Assembly: GCA_030180135.1 (NCBI GenBank)
Contig: CM058233.1
Coordinates: 106,247,994 to 106,311,993, forward strand
Direction of reading: 5' to 3'
DNA length: 64,000 nt
Source of the DNA: Orychophragmus violaceus
Taxonomy: Eukaryota > Streptophyta > Magnoliopsida > Brassicales > Brassicaceae
Of the stretch, positions 34,326 to 45,396 are shown one piece after another. A model generated the notes under the pieces. That model made no database searches, had not been told where the DNA came from, and saw only the letters and a list, made by a program, of their open reading frames with translations. The position numbers were made by a program, and so were the translations under genes. How positions within the stretch are numbered: the stretch's first letter is position 1; the number at the start of each line of letters is the position of its first letter.

Positions 34326-35072
34326 TATATATATTGATATATGTAAGTTCTTTTTATCTCTTTTTAATTTATTAGTTTAATATCTTGTTACTAATTAAAA
34401 TTATATTCAGCGGTTTTAACATAATAGTAACATTAACATAAGCCATTACAATACATCCTATAGAATCATGGTGAACGTCTTGACACCTTTTTAAATTACC
34501 ATGCAAGGCAAAAAAGGCTAATGACATTTTTTATTAATCTAGGATATCCCGAATTTATGGATGAATTCAGATTAATCTTCAAAGAAAAGTGTATTTCATG
34601 GATAGACATTTTCTTAATTATTCAAATATGCTGAAAACACGAACTCATATCCAAATGGATGTCCAAAACAAATGTGTATAAATTTCGCCTAATAAAAAAA
34701 TCGAACCTGAAACGTGGTAACATCCAAAAAACTGTTTTCTATAATTTGACCCCGAACCTTCGGATCACTAATGATATTTTTGGAGGGTGCTTTTTTGTCG
34801 AAATTTTTTTGGGGATGTTATGAAATAAATTTAGCACTATGGTTCAAAAGAAAAAGAAAGAGAGATGAATTCACTAAATTCTATTAATTAAATCTGATCA
34901 CCACTTTCTTTGTCCCCAAGTTTCTTATACTTATAATATAAATACCACTCATTACCTTCACCATTGTTTCATACTCAGCTTTCCTTTTTACACATTAAGT
35001 GAGAATATTAACAAGAAAAAAAAGTTTAGAGAAAATAATCTCCAAACAACAAACCAGGAATAAACAAGAAAC
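34326..35072. promoter_or_regulatory. Proximal upstream region of GDU1 copy B
   Basis: Nearly colinear with 17800-18534. A conserved TATA-like CTTATAATATAAATACCA lies at about 34930, and the conserved leader GAGAAAATAATCTCCAAACA precedes the ATG. The last 30 bp before the start codon differ between the copies. Confidence 0.6.
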
Positions 35073-35576
35073 ATGAGACTGTTGAGCGTTCGATCTAGCT
35101 TGGAAGATGTGGCGATGCACGCCACCTCAACATCATCTTCAGCTTCCATGAATCAACACCGAGCGGCGCCGCAATCTCCGTGGCACTCTCCTATTCCATA
35201 CCTCTTCGGCGGTTTAGCGGCGATGCTTGGACTCATCGCTTTTGCTCTTCTCATCCTCGCTTGTTCTTACTGGCGCCTGACTTCAACTGGGGAAGAAGAT
35301 GGTCGGGATGGTGGAGAAGTGGATGAGGAGAAAGAGAGTCAGTTTGGGGACAAGGCGGGGAACGGAGTGTATGAGGAGAAGTTTCTGGTCATAATGGCTG
35401 GAGAGAGTTTGCCGAGGTTTCTCGCGACGCCGGCGATGAAAAAGTGTACGTGTGGTGTTCATGAGGGTAAAATGGTAAAGTCTCAGGAGGATAGTGTTGT
35501 TGTTGAAGAGGAAGAGAAGGTGGGAGGAGGTGAAGAGAAAGTGAAAGATACCGGAGAACCAACAACAAGCCACTGA
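35073..35576 (+). CDS. GDU1: GLUTAMINE DUMPER 1-like membrane protein, copy B
   Basis: Tandem paralogue of the gene at 18535, 167 residues, single exon, fully open. The membrane helix (PYLFGGLAAMLGLIAFALLI) and the VIMAG motif in EKFLVIMAGESLPRF are intact. Differences from copy A are confined mainly to the Ser/Thr-rich N-terminal stretch (a one-residue length change) and the acidic tail (EEEEKVGGGEEK). Both copies appear functional, because changes avoid the conserved blocks. Its promoter neighbourhood has collected different transposons, so expression may have diverged. It lies directly upstream of the decayed SLY1-like locus. Confidence 0.93.
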   Translation: MRLLSVRSSLEDVAMHATSTSSSASMNQHRAAPQSPWHSPIPYLFGGLAAMLGLIAFALLILACSYWRLTSTGEEDGRDGGEVDEEKESQFGDKAGNGVYEEKFLVIMAGESLPRFLATPAMKKCTCGVHEGKMVKSQEDSVVVEEEEKVGGGEEKVKDTGEPTTSH

Positions 35577-36680
35577 GAGCTTTTCTCTAACTTTATTTTT
35601 TTATAATTAATGTATTTTTTCTTTTTCTCTTTTTGAGAGTTCTCTGGAGAATATTTACTTCTTATGATTCCTAAGAATGTAAATTTTACTAGAGAGCAAA
35701 AATTTTGGTTTTTTTTTTACTTATTGTGTAATGTTTTTATCTTTTGCTATATATACTAAATGTCTAAATCCTTTATTCCAAATTTTGTAATATTTGAGGA
35801 AATATTTGATCACTTTACCTACACAAAAGATTGTAAAATGCGGTTTCATACGTGTACATGCGTGTACATCCATGTATTTAGGATATTCAATCGTTTCAAT
35901 TAATTCCATACAGATGGGTTAATATGCTTTAAAAAAATGAAACAAAACTTAGATTTTAAAAGAATTCAAAATGAAAATGTTATTCAACTAACTAAGTCAG
36001 TAATATACTATTCCAATGCTGGTTTTATATTCTCCCCCTAGCATATAGGTTTTATCTTTCTTAACATTTACACCCCAAAAAAAAATTTATGTTTTATCAA
36101 GCATAAGCATGATCATACTTCATTACATAACTATAGAAAAAAAATCAGAAAAATACATCTAAAAATTATATGATAAACACATATATACATTGCTGACAAT
36201 GATTACAAAAATTATCCTCTTAATATATATAGTTACTACGTCATAATGTTGTTTTAGACGATAATATATATATATATATATCATATAGAGACTAGTTCCA
36301 CATAAATATTTTGATCTATTATATTTTCGACCGTTCTCATGGTTTACTCAAAACAGAAAATATTTCATAACTTCAAATACTATTTGACTTGTATGCCAAA
36401 AAAATATATTCTTCATTAATGAGAAAATAGCTAATTAACAAAATAATTACCTAGCAAATCTTCTTTTTTGTCACTGACCTAACAAATCGTTTTGTGTTGG
36501 CAGATATGTCAACACGTCTCACATTCTGTATTGTTTATGAGTTAATTGTAGCAAAAAGAATAGATTCTGTTTTGACAATTTGACACCCTTGAGTTGTCCT
36601 TTCGAGGCCGAGTAGCCGCGTCCGTCTACTAAAGTAAGTCCTAAACAGCTCTCTTCGATTTGGATTTTATTTTATTTCCT

Positions 36681-36905
36681 TTCATTTATTATTTTAATTT
36701 CACTAAAATATTTATTGTATATATATTTCCGTACGTTATACTTTTCTCTCAACTTTGTAACAATTTATAGTTTTGATTTTGAACAGCTATGCGGTTAGAT
36801 GAAAAACGCTTTGGATATATGCATGCTGCCATGTAAAAAGTTTTACTTGTATTAAAAAACTAGGAAACTAGATAGCATGTGAAAAATCAAAAATCAAAAG
36901 CAGAT
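36681..36905. other. Short spacer beyond the duplication
   Basis: AT-rich sequence between the end of copy B and the SLY1-like remnant. No feature could be supported. Confidence 0.3.
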
Positions 36906-37567
36906 GTCTAACAAAGATAAGATATCACACAAATATCACGACCGCACTCCTAGGAGAGACCAAAGACCGACCTCTGGATGCGTACAATAAGAAAGAGAAC
37001 GAGATGATGTTGAGAGGCAGCATAGACAGGAGCGAGCTTCTAGCTGTTTTGAATGGGAAAGGTACAGAGATGGACAAGCAGCTATTTGCCATCATGTACC
37101 TAATATCCTTGGAAATCATAAACCAAGCCGAAGTTAAAGCCGTGGAAGCATCATTTCAGGATGCAGAGGCCGATACAAGAGCCTTTCAGTACGTGAAAAA
37201 GATCAAGTGAACTTCTCTGTGGCAGCCTCGACAGATTCAGCAAGCCGAAGCAACATTGTTGACTGGGCTGAGCCTGAGAAGCTCTATGGCCAGTCTATAA
37301 ACGCAGTCATTGCAGGAGTGAAGAATCTTATCAATGAATCCGAGAGCTTCAAAGACAGGATCTAGTGGTAGTAGCCATGTGAAGGGTCCGTTCAGAGAAG
37401 CCATAGTTTTCACAATCGGTGGAGGTAACTACATCGAATATTGCAGTTTGCAGAAGCAGTCGCCGTAGATGATTAAGAACATCCAGTAGATGGTTAAGAA
37501 CACTATTTATAGAGCCACGGAGATACTTACCCGAAGTGAGCTCTTTGAGCAGCTTGCGCTGTAGGTT
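36906..37567 (+). pseudogene. SLY1/Sec1-Munc18-like remnant (At4g31740 position)
   Basis: C-terminal part of a SLY1-type SNARE regulator of ER-Golgi traffic. An open stretch reads MMLRGSIDRSELLAVLNGKG, EMDKQLFAIMYLISLEIINQ and QDAEADTRAFQYVKKIK and ends in TGA. Further frames give VDWAEPEKLYGQSINAVIAG, GVKNLI, SHVKGPFREAIVFTIGGGNY and IEYCSLQK. Stops and frameshifts break it, and the N-terminal two thirds are missing. Its place between GDU1 and the PP2C matches the truncated Sec1-family gene annotated there in Arabidopsis, as I recall. Confidence 0.82.
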
Positions 37568-37584
37568 AGTCTGGTATGCATTTT

Positions 37585-37660
37585 TTTTTTTTTTTTTTTC
37601 ACAGAAAGGGATACTCCATTAATATGAGGGAAGAACATTACAACTTTTCAGCCACTATTC
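37585..37660 (-). mobile_element. 5'-truncated LINE tail with 17-bp target duplication
   Basis: A short T-run followed by CACAGAAAGGGATACTCCAT, bounded by a perfect 17-bp direct repeat AGTCTGGTATGCATTTT (37568-37584 and 37661-37677). A poly-A tail read on the minus strand, with variable-length duplication, is the mark of target-primed reverse transcription. Only about 76 bp of element remain. Confidence 0.8.
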
Positions 37661-38029
37661 AGTCTGGTATGCATTTTATTCATTCACTTATTCATATACT
37701 ATTTTGATTATGCAAAAATAATAACACTCAATGGAGTTTTGTTGAAGTTTTAGGTAAATGCATGCATAAAATAAAACTACAGATAATCAAGACAGGTAGA
37801 ACGAATCAGAACTTGATTCTGGGATGAAACTCAAAGCCACAGGTCTGTTCTATGTTCTTTACATGCCAAAATGTAAAACACAACAACAAAAGTAACACGA
37901 TACAGAAAAAAACGTTCGTGTAAAAGGGTTTCCTGAGTTTTGTCTATATATAATCTCCCAGATTCATTTGTTATTTTGGATGAAATTTGAAATAGAGAAA
38001 CCTGAAGGGACGTTTACCAATGTTAAAAA

Positions 38030-40203
38030 CTAGGTTGATGAGTCACCTGAGCTTCTCTCTGGTATAATACCGTGATCTATCGGGATACTGTTGCTGCTGG
38101 AACCTACTCCCTCAGTTTGATCTGAAAAGAAACGTACAACGACACAAGTTATGTTGTCTGCACTTCCTCTTTGGTAAGCTTCCATCATCAGTCTTTTTGC
38201 ACCTTCCTCAGGATCTTCTATCGTCTTGATCATCCCTACGGCTTCCTGAGGATTAAAAACGGAGATGTGTTTTCAAGTCCAGAAGTTTGGGAATGCTAAA
38301 ATGGAGATTTTAGAAACCAAACGATACTTCATACCTCGTTAGATACAACGTCCCAGAGACCATCACTTGCCAGAATGAGAAACTCGAGAGAGCTATCAAC
38401 TTTTTCCTCCTGAAATTTCATATATGTTCATGAGTGAAGAAAGGTAGAATTGGCTAAGTCACTATGGAAAATAAGTCTATAATGTGGGTATGAGCCTCAT
38501 AAGATGAGGTAACACAGCTAGTCACTCCCTTACCCCGTAGTTGAGTTTATTCACACAAGATAAATTCTAATGCAAAGCCAATACCTGTATCTCCGGATCA
38601 GCAACAACATATTGCTTCAATAACCTATCGCCAAATGCACGAGAAACAGCAAGAACTCCTCCAACTCTCCATGTTCCTTTTAGCATAATACAAATTAAGT
38701 AAACGATATAAAAGCATATAAGAAGAAAGGTTTCCCTTTAACGATTTCTTACTTACCAGCCCACATGACAAATCCTCCTGCATCCTCAATTCGTTGGCGC
38801 TCATCACTTTGATCAGGCTTGTGATCTCGGGATACAGCAATAGCTTTGACAAAAAGAATTATATTGGTATTCAGAAAAGACAACACGACTAACATTCACA
38901 ACTTCCTCCTAAACGATGTATTGTTTACGACACAATGCAAGCTCCATGTACAAGAGTGCTATCACTTAGAAACGTCTTCTAATCTCCATTTCAGGCCACC
39001 CAAATAAAACATATAAGTAAAACTGAACAACCATTACCATTTCCACCTCTGCATATGACAGCTCTAGAGTCCCCTACATTTGCAACAAGTAAACGGTCAC
39101 CAACTAAGATGGCTGTCGACGCCGTTGAACCAGCATCTCTGTTCTGACTATTTTCTGATTTAAGAAACTCCGAGTCTGTTTGGTTGTATGCATCAGCTGA
39201 AACGAGAAGCAAATGAAAAAAAATCAGAAGGATAAATAAGACACCTTACTGGGTGATCTATTTAATGAATCATCTGGCTAACAAGATTAAAAGTGAAAAC
39301 AACCTATTGCTGCTGGAGTGTCAGAGATGAACTTTGGATGCCTAATCAGGTTACTGAAAAGATTTTGCTTCACATATTCAGCTGCTCGTGCACCTCCATG
39401 TCCTGGACATAAACATTAGCTACATCACTACACTGGTCTCTTTAGAGCACCTTACCATGTAAAATATAAGTAAACATGATAAATACTAATAACTACCCAG
39501 TAATTTGGATCATAATATAAGTAAGGCTACTACTAGATCAGTAGACATCATCAACGAATAATGGTTCTCATGCATCAAACAAATTATGGTTCTCATGTAA
39601 GTGATGTACAATTCTGCACATGCTAGAAAACTTAAAAATAGTTCTGGAGAGAGACATGTATACCATCAAAGACTCCAAATAGACCAACTATTTCCCCATC
39701 AACGCCATCGATTCTAGTCTCATAGAAATCCTCCATTGAAGATCTTTTACCAGGAGAGCTTGCATATCCATAGCTGAACTTTCCGTTCTGACTGTACATA
39801 ATAAGTAGATAAAAATCCATCATAATGTTTACACCTAAACTGACAGCAGCAACAGCAATCTTACAGTCAAAGCCTTCATAGACTCATAGCTTATGTGTAT
39901 AAAAAGCCAAAGGCATATGAAGAAACTCTTTACATGTAATGTTAAAAGGACGCATGAAAAGTTAAGTGTTGTGAAATGTAAGTCTAGGAACGATGCTAAT
40001 GCCTTAGCATACAATCAGCCATGTAAATTCCAATTTCAAAGTAATCTATAACATTTTCTCATCTATCTTAAACCTAGAACAGCACAGACAAGATTAAGCT
40101 GGGCAAAAGGAGAAAAAATCAACCTGAGGCCTCCGCCGCTAACAGGTCCATCGTCGGCGTGAACCTGACTCGAAGATGACAAAACAGAATTCAGATATCC
40201 CAT
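38030..40203 (-). CDS. WIN2: Protein phosphatase 2C (WIN2-type)
   Basis: Mg/Mn-dependent Ser/Thr phosphatase of plant PP2C clade F. Eight exons join exactly: 40203-40124, 39791-39664, 39402-39304, 39196-39038, 38843-38757, 38676-38585, 38409-38335 and 38245-38030. They give 311 residues, the length I recall for At4g31750. Metal-binding motifs are [56 protein letters not shown] and [14 protein letters not shown]. In Arabidopsis WIN2 was found as a partner of a bacterial effector and contributes to immunity. An untranslated 5' exon and intron likely extend to about 40.6 kb. Splice sites are all canonical. Confidence 0.94.
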
Positions 40204-40619
40204 TATCCCTCCGCAGAAAATAAGTCCCAAACACCAAAAAGCTAATCCAGCGCCGTTTTTCCGCCAATCAAACCTTAAACGGAGGTCAGTAAACATGTTA
40301 ATACACAGAATCATCACCAAATGCTCACCAGATAAAGCAATTAGGAGATCGAAACCTGCTTAACTATAAATCCAAAATTAAACTATGCGTATACCAAAAG
40401 CAATGATCAGATAAACGAGAATAGCAAGAGAAACAGTACGATCATAGGCACGCGAAATCGATCAGATCGAGAGAGAAAAAAATGAGGTGAAGGAGTCGTT
40501 GGGGCGTACCAGAAGGAGAGGAAGAAGAGATTTTCAAATTTGACGATAGTCACTGCCAGAATTGTTGATTCAGAGACCGACAAGATTTAGGGATTCTCCA
40601 ATCGCTCGGGTCTTCGTTT

Positions 40620-41041
40620 GACAAAATGGAGACGATGGAAGAAATAAATGACCAAGTAATAGGTAGCTTTTGAAATCGGGTAATCTCTATATAAATAAAT
40701 CAGTGTTAATAATGATTTATTTTTGACGGTAATAATGATTAAATTTAGAGTAAGTAATTAATGATAAATCTAATCACATTAAGAGAAATAAATATACTTA
40801 TTTAATATATCCAATTATCCATAAGCGAAGGAGACACCTCGGGGGCCTAAATAATTTATTACTGTTCCTTTACATTTAACTTTTCGGTGAAACGAAGGTA
40901 CAATGAATCAAACGGCCATTTCACTAAGATCGTGACACGTGTCATCCATGCAGATGAGGATCTACGGTTGATTATCTGTACTGTAGCGTTTCCTTACCGC
41001 TATGCAACAAATAACCTTACAGAAATCCAAAAGTCAAGTGT
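40620..41041. promoter_or_regulatory. Upstream region of the PP2C gene
   Basis: 5' flank of the phosphatase gene. An open stretch at 40887-41081 has no family resemblance. GTGACACGTGTCATC at about 40931 contains a palindromic ACGTG/CACGTG core, a possible G-box. Its role is inferred only from the motif. Confidence 0.4.
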
Positions 41042-41050
41042 AAATAATTT

Positions 41051-42420
41051 GGGAAAAACCTTTAAAAATACATCACTTTAATTACATTTGTCAAAAAAAT
41101 ACACGGGTTTTTTAGATTGTTATATAAATACCTATCGTATTTTTCGTTGTTTTTTAAATACCCAAACTTTCAAAATCGTGTATTTTAACACCGATTTTTA
41201 ACTATAGTTAACGCAATAAACATATTATTATAAGGTCGTTAAATAATTAATTTAAATTAATGATAAGTCATATGAAATATCTTTTTTACCCTTGTTTTAA
41301 ATTGCCAGGAAACCTCACAAAAAGAACTTAGCCGTCGGTGACATTAATGTTCGTCGTCGAAGCTCTGTCACTCACCGTCATCGCTTCCTGGACAGAGAAG
41401 ATGAGAAGGATAAAGAAGAACGAAGAGAAGCGATGAAGACATGATGATTTCTTGTTCTGCCATGAGAGCAACATATTCTTTTTGAACAACGCCGTGAACT
41501 ACTGATACAGAGCCTTTTCACAGAGTTATGATCAAAGGAAGAAGACAACTGGACAGATTTCTTTTTTTCTTATTAATTTTTTTTTAATAAAAACATGTTA
41601 TGTTATTAATTATGTGTAGGATAAATTACAAAGAAACACTTAACCAACAAACGTCGTTAAGTCTAGCCGTGACATCAACTTTGAGCTCAAAAGAATCCAC
41701 TTTTTCCAAATGAATAACAATAGGATTCAAAGATAAGCCATAAATCTTCAAGCAATCGATCTAAGCTTAGAACATCACTATGTGTAAGATTAAAAACGCA
41801 ATTTTTTTGGGTACCAAATTCAAATTGAAGAACAACAAGAATTAACAGATCGAATAAGAAGAAGAAGATAAAGTAATAGACTTTACCACAAAATCTACGA
41901 TATATCTCGAATATATCGAATCGACCCGGAACCGGCGAAGAACCCATGGATTCTCTCGAGCTTGAAGCTGCTTCTCTGTTATGAGAGGGCAATCGAAACT
42001 CGAAAGGAACTCGAAAAGAAATCGAGGAAAGCCAAGAATAGATCAGGAAACCACAACCAGAGATAGATCAGGATCTCCCGGAGACGATGAGCCTAATCGC
42101 GGCCGTGGAACAGGAATCGGTGCGGCCGTGGGACATGAATCGGTGAAGACGGAGATAGGGTTTGTTGACTCACTTTAGGGCTAAAATGGTCTTTAATGCT
42201 GGCTTAACCTGACATGAGTTAATTAACTAAACATCCAAGTAATTATTCCGTTTATTGAGTTAACGGTGTTTAAAAATCGGTGTCAAAATACACGATTTTG
42301 AAAGTTTGGGTATTTAAAAGACAACGAAAAATACGATAGATATTTATATGGCAACCTAAAAAAACCATGTATTTTTTTGGCAAATGTAATTAAAGTGATG
42401 TATTTTTAAGGGTTTTTCCC
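41051..42420. mobile_element. Mutator-like element, about 200-bp inverted ends, 9-bp target duplication
   Basis: 1,370 bp. Left end GGGAAAAACCTTTAAAAATA; right end, inverted, GGGAAAAACCCTTAAAAATA. Similarity continues about 200 bp inward. A perfect 9-bp duplication AAATAATTT flanks it (41042-41050 and 42421-42429). The interior (41300-42180) is GC-richer, with an Arg/Ser-rich open stretch on the minus strand (MPSHNREAASSSRESMGSSP), and may be captured host DNA of unknown origin. No transposase is present. Confidence 0.9.
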
Positions 42421-42429
42421 AAATAATTT

Positions 42430-43190
42430 AAGTTTTTTCTATTCATGTTAGTTTTTGCCTTTAGTTAGAGAAAATTAATAAAAAATGGCAAAGATCAATT
42501 GTTATATCGTGCTATTAAATTTAGAAGCAACCAAAATTCCCTTCAAATGTAAAATTGAGCAAAAAGACAATAACAAATAGAGAAAATTGTTTAAAAATAT
42601 TTTATTCTTTCCTTAAAAAATAATTTTCTAAATTTTATTTTTAATTTTATGTTTTTATATCTATTTTATTAATTAATAATAATAAATTATAAAATTATAA
42701 AATAAAATATAATTTATTGATTTGTTATTGGTTTAAAATTATAAAAATATTAATAATAAAAAATAATGCATAATAATTATATTTTAATTCATATTTTTAA
42801 TATGTGTAAAAATTCTAAAACATGAATTATTTAAAATAAAAAATAAAAATCATTCTTTCGATTAAATAATAAATATCATTCTAATATTTTTATTTAAATT
42901 AAAAATATATTTAAAATTATATTATATTCTTAATAATTAATTTGATTTTTAATATTTTTATTTTAAAAATTAAAATATAATTTACGTAAAAATTATACTA
43001 AAAATTTAAAATGATATTTATTTGAAATGAACAAACAATTTTACAACGAAATTTATTATGAAACCATGGAAATAATAAAAATATTTTTATAAATGCTTTA
43101 TTTGTAAAGTTGATAAATGATAAAAAAAAAAAAAAAACTTGATACATTTTTTATCAATGCCTAAGTTGGTAATAAAAACACAAAACGTGT
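42430..43190. other. Very AT-rich spacer
   Basis: About 0.75 kb dominated by A/T runs (TTTTTAATTTTATG, AAATAATAA and similar), probably the 3' flank of the peroxidase. No gene or element end is visible. Confidence 0.45.
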
Positions 43191-44947
43191 TTAATTAACT
43201 GAAGAACAAGAGCGTCTTATTTCACCATCTTCACCAATTCTCACACCAACCATACTCAGCTTCACAAACGACTCTCTCCACCTCTCAAAAAAACTTTCCT
43301 CATCACTCGCCAGCTCCTCCACCATCCCCCTCGTCCGATTATCCTCCATCAGAGCAGAATCCGTCTGGAACAAACCCTTGTGCGCTTCAAGATTCCTATA
43401 GTACTGATTATCAAACCTCGATGATGTCTCTGGATCATTGCTCACCGTCGATGACGACGATGATGAACACTTGTTCATTAGTGTCTCTGCGTAGGAGTGT
43501 TCGAGAGACGCATCGATTAACTCAAAATTTCCACTCGAGTCTCGTTTAAACCTTCCGTTGAATGCATTGCAGTGGGAAGCACCAATCGTGTGTGCTCCTG
43601 ATTAAAAATTTACAAGTTTATCAAAGCATTATGGTGAGAATTGATAAGAAATTTCAAGAAACATTGTTACCAGAGAGGACGACGAGATCTTGAATCGACA
43701 AACCCTTCGAGGAGAAGGCATCTATCATTTGATCAAGGCTGAAATCTGTGTCGATGATGTTCGGTCTGACGTCTGCAGCTACCGATACTCTCCCGTCTCT
43801 CCTCCCGGTCGGAATCTCAACCACCGGTCCTCCAGCCTTTCCCACACACAAAAAAAAAACACATTTTATAAGGAGAACTGGTTTACTATCGGTTTAATGT
43901 ATTTATTCAATCCGGTTATCTATAGGTTAGATAGACTATTTTATAGCTCTAGTACTTTTAACCGAACCGAATTTGCCGAACCGAACCAATTTTTTTGGTT
44001 CAGTTCGGTTACTTCGGTGGTTTTAAAAAAAATATCTTCAGTTTCGGTTTGGTTCGTCAAACCAAACGATTAACTGAAATTTTTTATATAAACCAAAATA
44101 AACCGATTTTAATCAAAATAATTAAAAAAAATTAAACTAAACCGATCTGAAATAACTGAATATATCTAAAATTATCAAAATTATCCGAATAGAACCGACC
44201 GAATAACCGAATATATCCAAAATAAATCGAACTAACCGAAGTAATCGAAATTATCCAAAATTATTAAAAATTCTTTTTTTTGGTAAAAAATAATAACCGA
44301 AAAAATCTAAAACCTAACCAAAAAAAAATTCGGTTAGTTTCAGTAAAAAATTTCAAAACCAAGAAACTGAATCGAGACCGAACCGAAGAACCGAAGGATG
44401 GTTCAGTTCGGATTGGTTAACCGGATTAGAGCAATATAAGTGAAGTGAAAGTGAATGTTATTACAGCTTCGACGGCGTCTCTAGCCGCAAGTGCGACGAT
44501 GTCAGCGCATGAAACCGTAGCCGGACAGAAAATCTCGATGGCATTCTTAGCTCTCTCTATGACTGAGAATCCACCAAGAGATGCATTTCCAGGATCACTT
44601 CTCTCCGTGCTATTCCCTTGTATCAACACTGACGCATCGCAACCCTTTGCATCAACATCACAACCATCAGCCCAGCTTCTTTGAATTTCTCTAGAATTCG
44701 TAAATTTTTAAGTAGTGAGTGCATGTAATACCTGGACAAAACAGTCGTGGAAGAGGAGACGGAGGAGTTTTCCGGGGATCGTTGGATCAGAAGAGGAAGC
44801 AGATCTAACGGTGTTTCTGACGAGAAACTCAGCTACAGGACAAGAACCGGCGTAGAAGTTAAAAGAGAGGTCGGAGGAGCAAGTGAGAAGACTAGACAGT
44901 AACAAAAGGAGATGAAGAAGAGAGGTAGAGGCAAACATTGATGCCAT
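43191..44947 (-). CDS. PER46: Class III secretory peroxidase
   Basis: Haem peroxidase of the plant secretory class, acting in cell wall or vacuole on phenolics with hydrogen peroxide. Four exons join in frame: 44947-44732, 44644-44465, 43836-43671 and 43597-43191, giving 322 residues. A signal peptide covers residues 1-25 (SLLHLLLLLSSLL). The distal site is LLRLLFHDCFVQGCDAS, with catalytic Arg and His. VSCADIVALAARDAV follows, and the proximal haem ligand lies in VVLSGAHTIGASHC. Four-intron-phase layout and cysteines fit the family. It holds the position of At4g31760, named peroxidase 46 from memory. Intron 2 is swollen by a repeat-rich insert. Confidence 0.9.
43860..44440. repeat. CCGAAC-rich repeat insert in peroxidase intron 2
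   Basis: The intron is full of AACCGAACCGAA-type words in both orientations (GGTTCGGTT and AACCGAA near both ends). This is typical of a common Brassicaceae MITE-like repeat and shares vocabulary with the foldback region near 59.5-60.0 kb. Borders could not be fixed. Confidence 0.55.
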
Positions 44948-45396
44948 TTTTCTTGTCTCCGTGTTTAACTAAAGAAGGAAAGTTGCAGACAATGAGCTTT
45001 TTCAAGAAGAGAGATGAAAATATTGGTGGTTGTAGTAAATTCTTACAGTTCGTTGCATTTGATGTTTGTGTCAGAGAGAGAGAGAGAAGACAAATCGTTG
45101 AGGTGGTGACATTGAGTCAACGCATTAATGAAGAAGCGTTGATGGTCGTGTTTTAGTTGAATCGATTCATCATTCCATGGCGATTTGTGTGAATGAATCC
45201 GACATATTTATGGTTTTGTCGGAGAGTAACTTCCTCAAGCCAATGCATGTCAAAGTACTTCAAGAATAAAAAGTTCTCAGCTTTCTTGATAAATGGATGA
45301 CATAATCCCCAGTAATGTGGTTGTTTCTCAGCTTGACGATTAAGCAAGCAGAGATTAGCAAGAGAATAAAGATTCTGACCACTGGAATGGAGAGAT

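Larger units (their letters stand above)
28690..36680. repeat. Segmental duplication, copy B (contains GDU1 copy B)
   Basis: Colinear with 15480-24360. Insertions specific to this copy are a MITE at 29120, a hAT at 29966, an internal 0.8-kb tandem duplication with two nested elements (31011-33170), and a Harbinger MITE with a 162-bp tandem duplication at 33956. It ends at about 36665, just upstream of the SLY1-like remnant, which copy A lacks. Confidence 0.9.

Noticed and set aside
40063..40320. Longer N-terminus for the PP2C starting at 40320
   Set aside because: The conserved family start [15 protein letters not shown] is at 40203; upstream is leader intron sequence.
45070..45095. GAGAGA tract as a regulatory element
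   Set aside because: A short microsatellite with no further support for a role.
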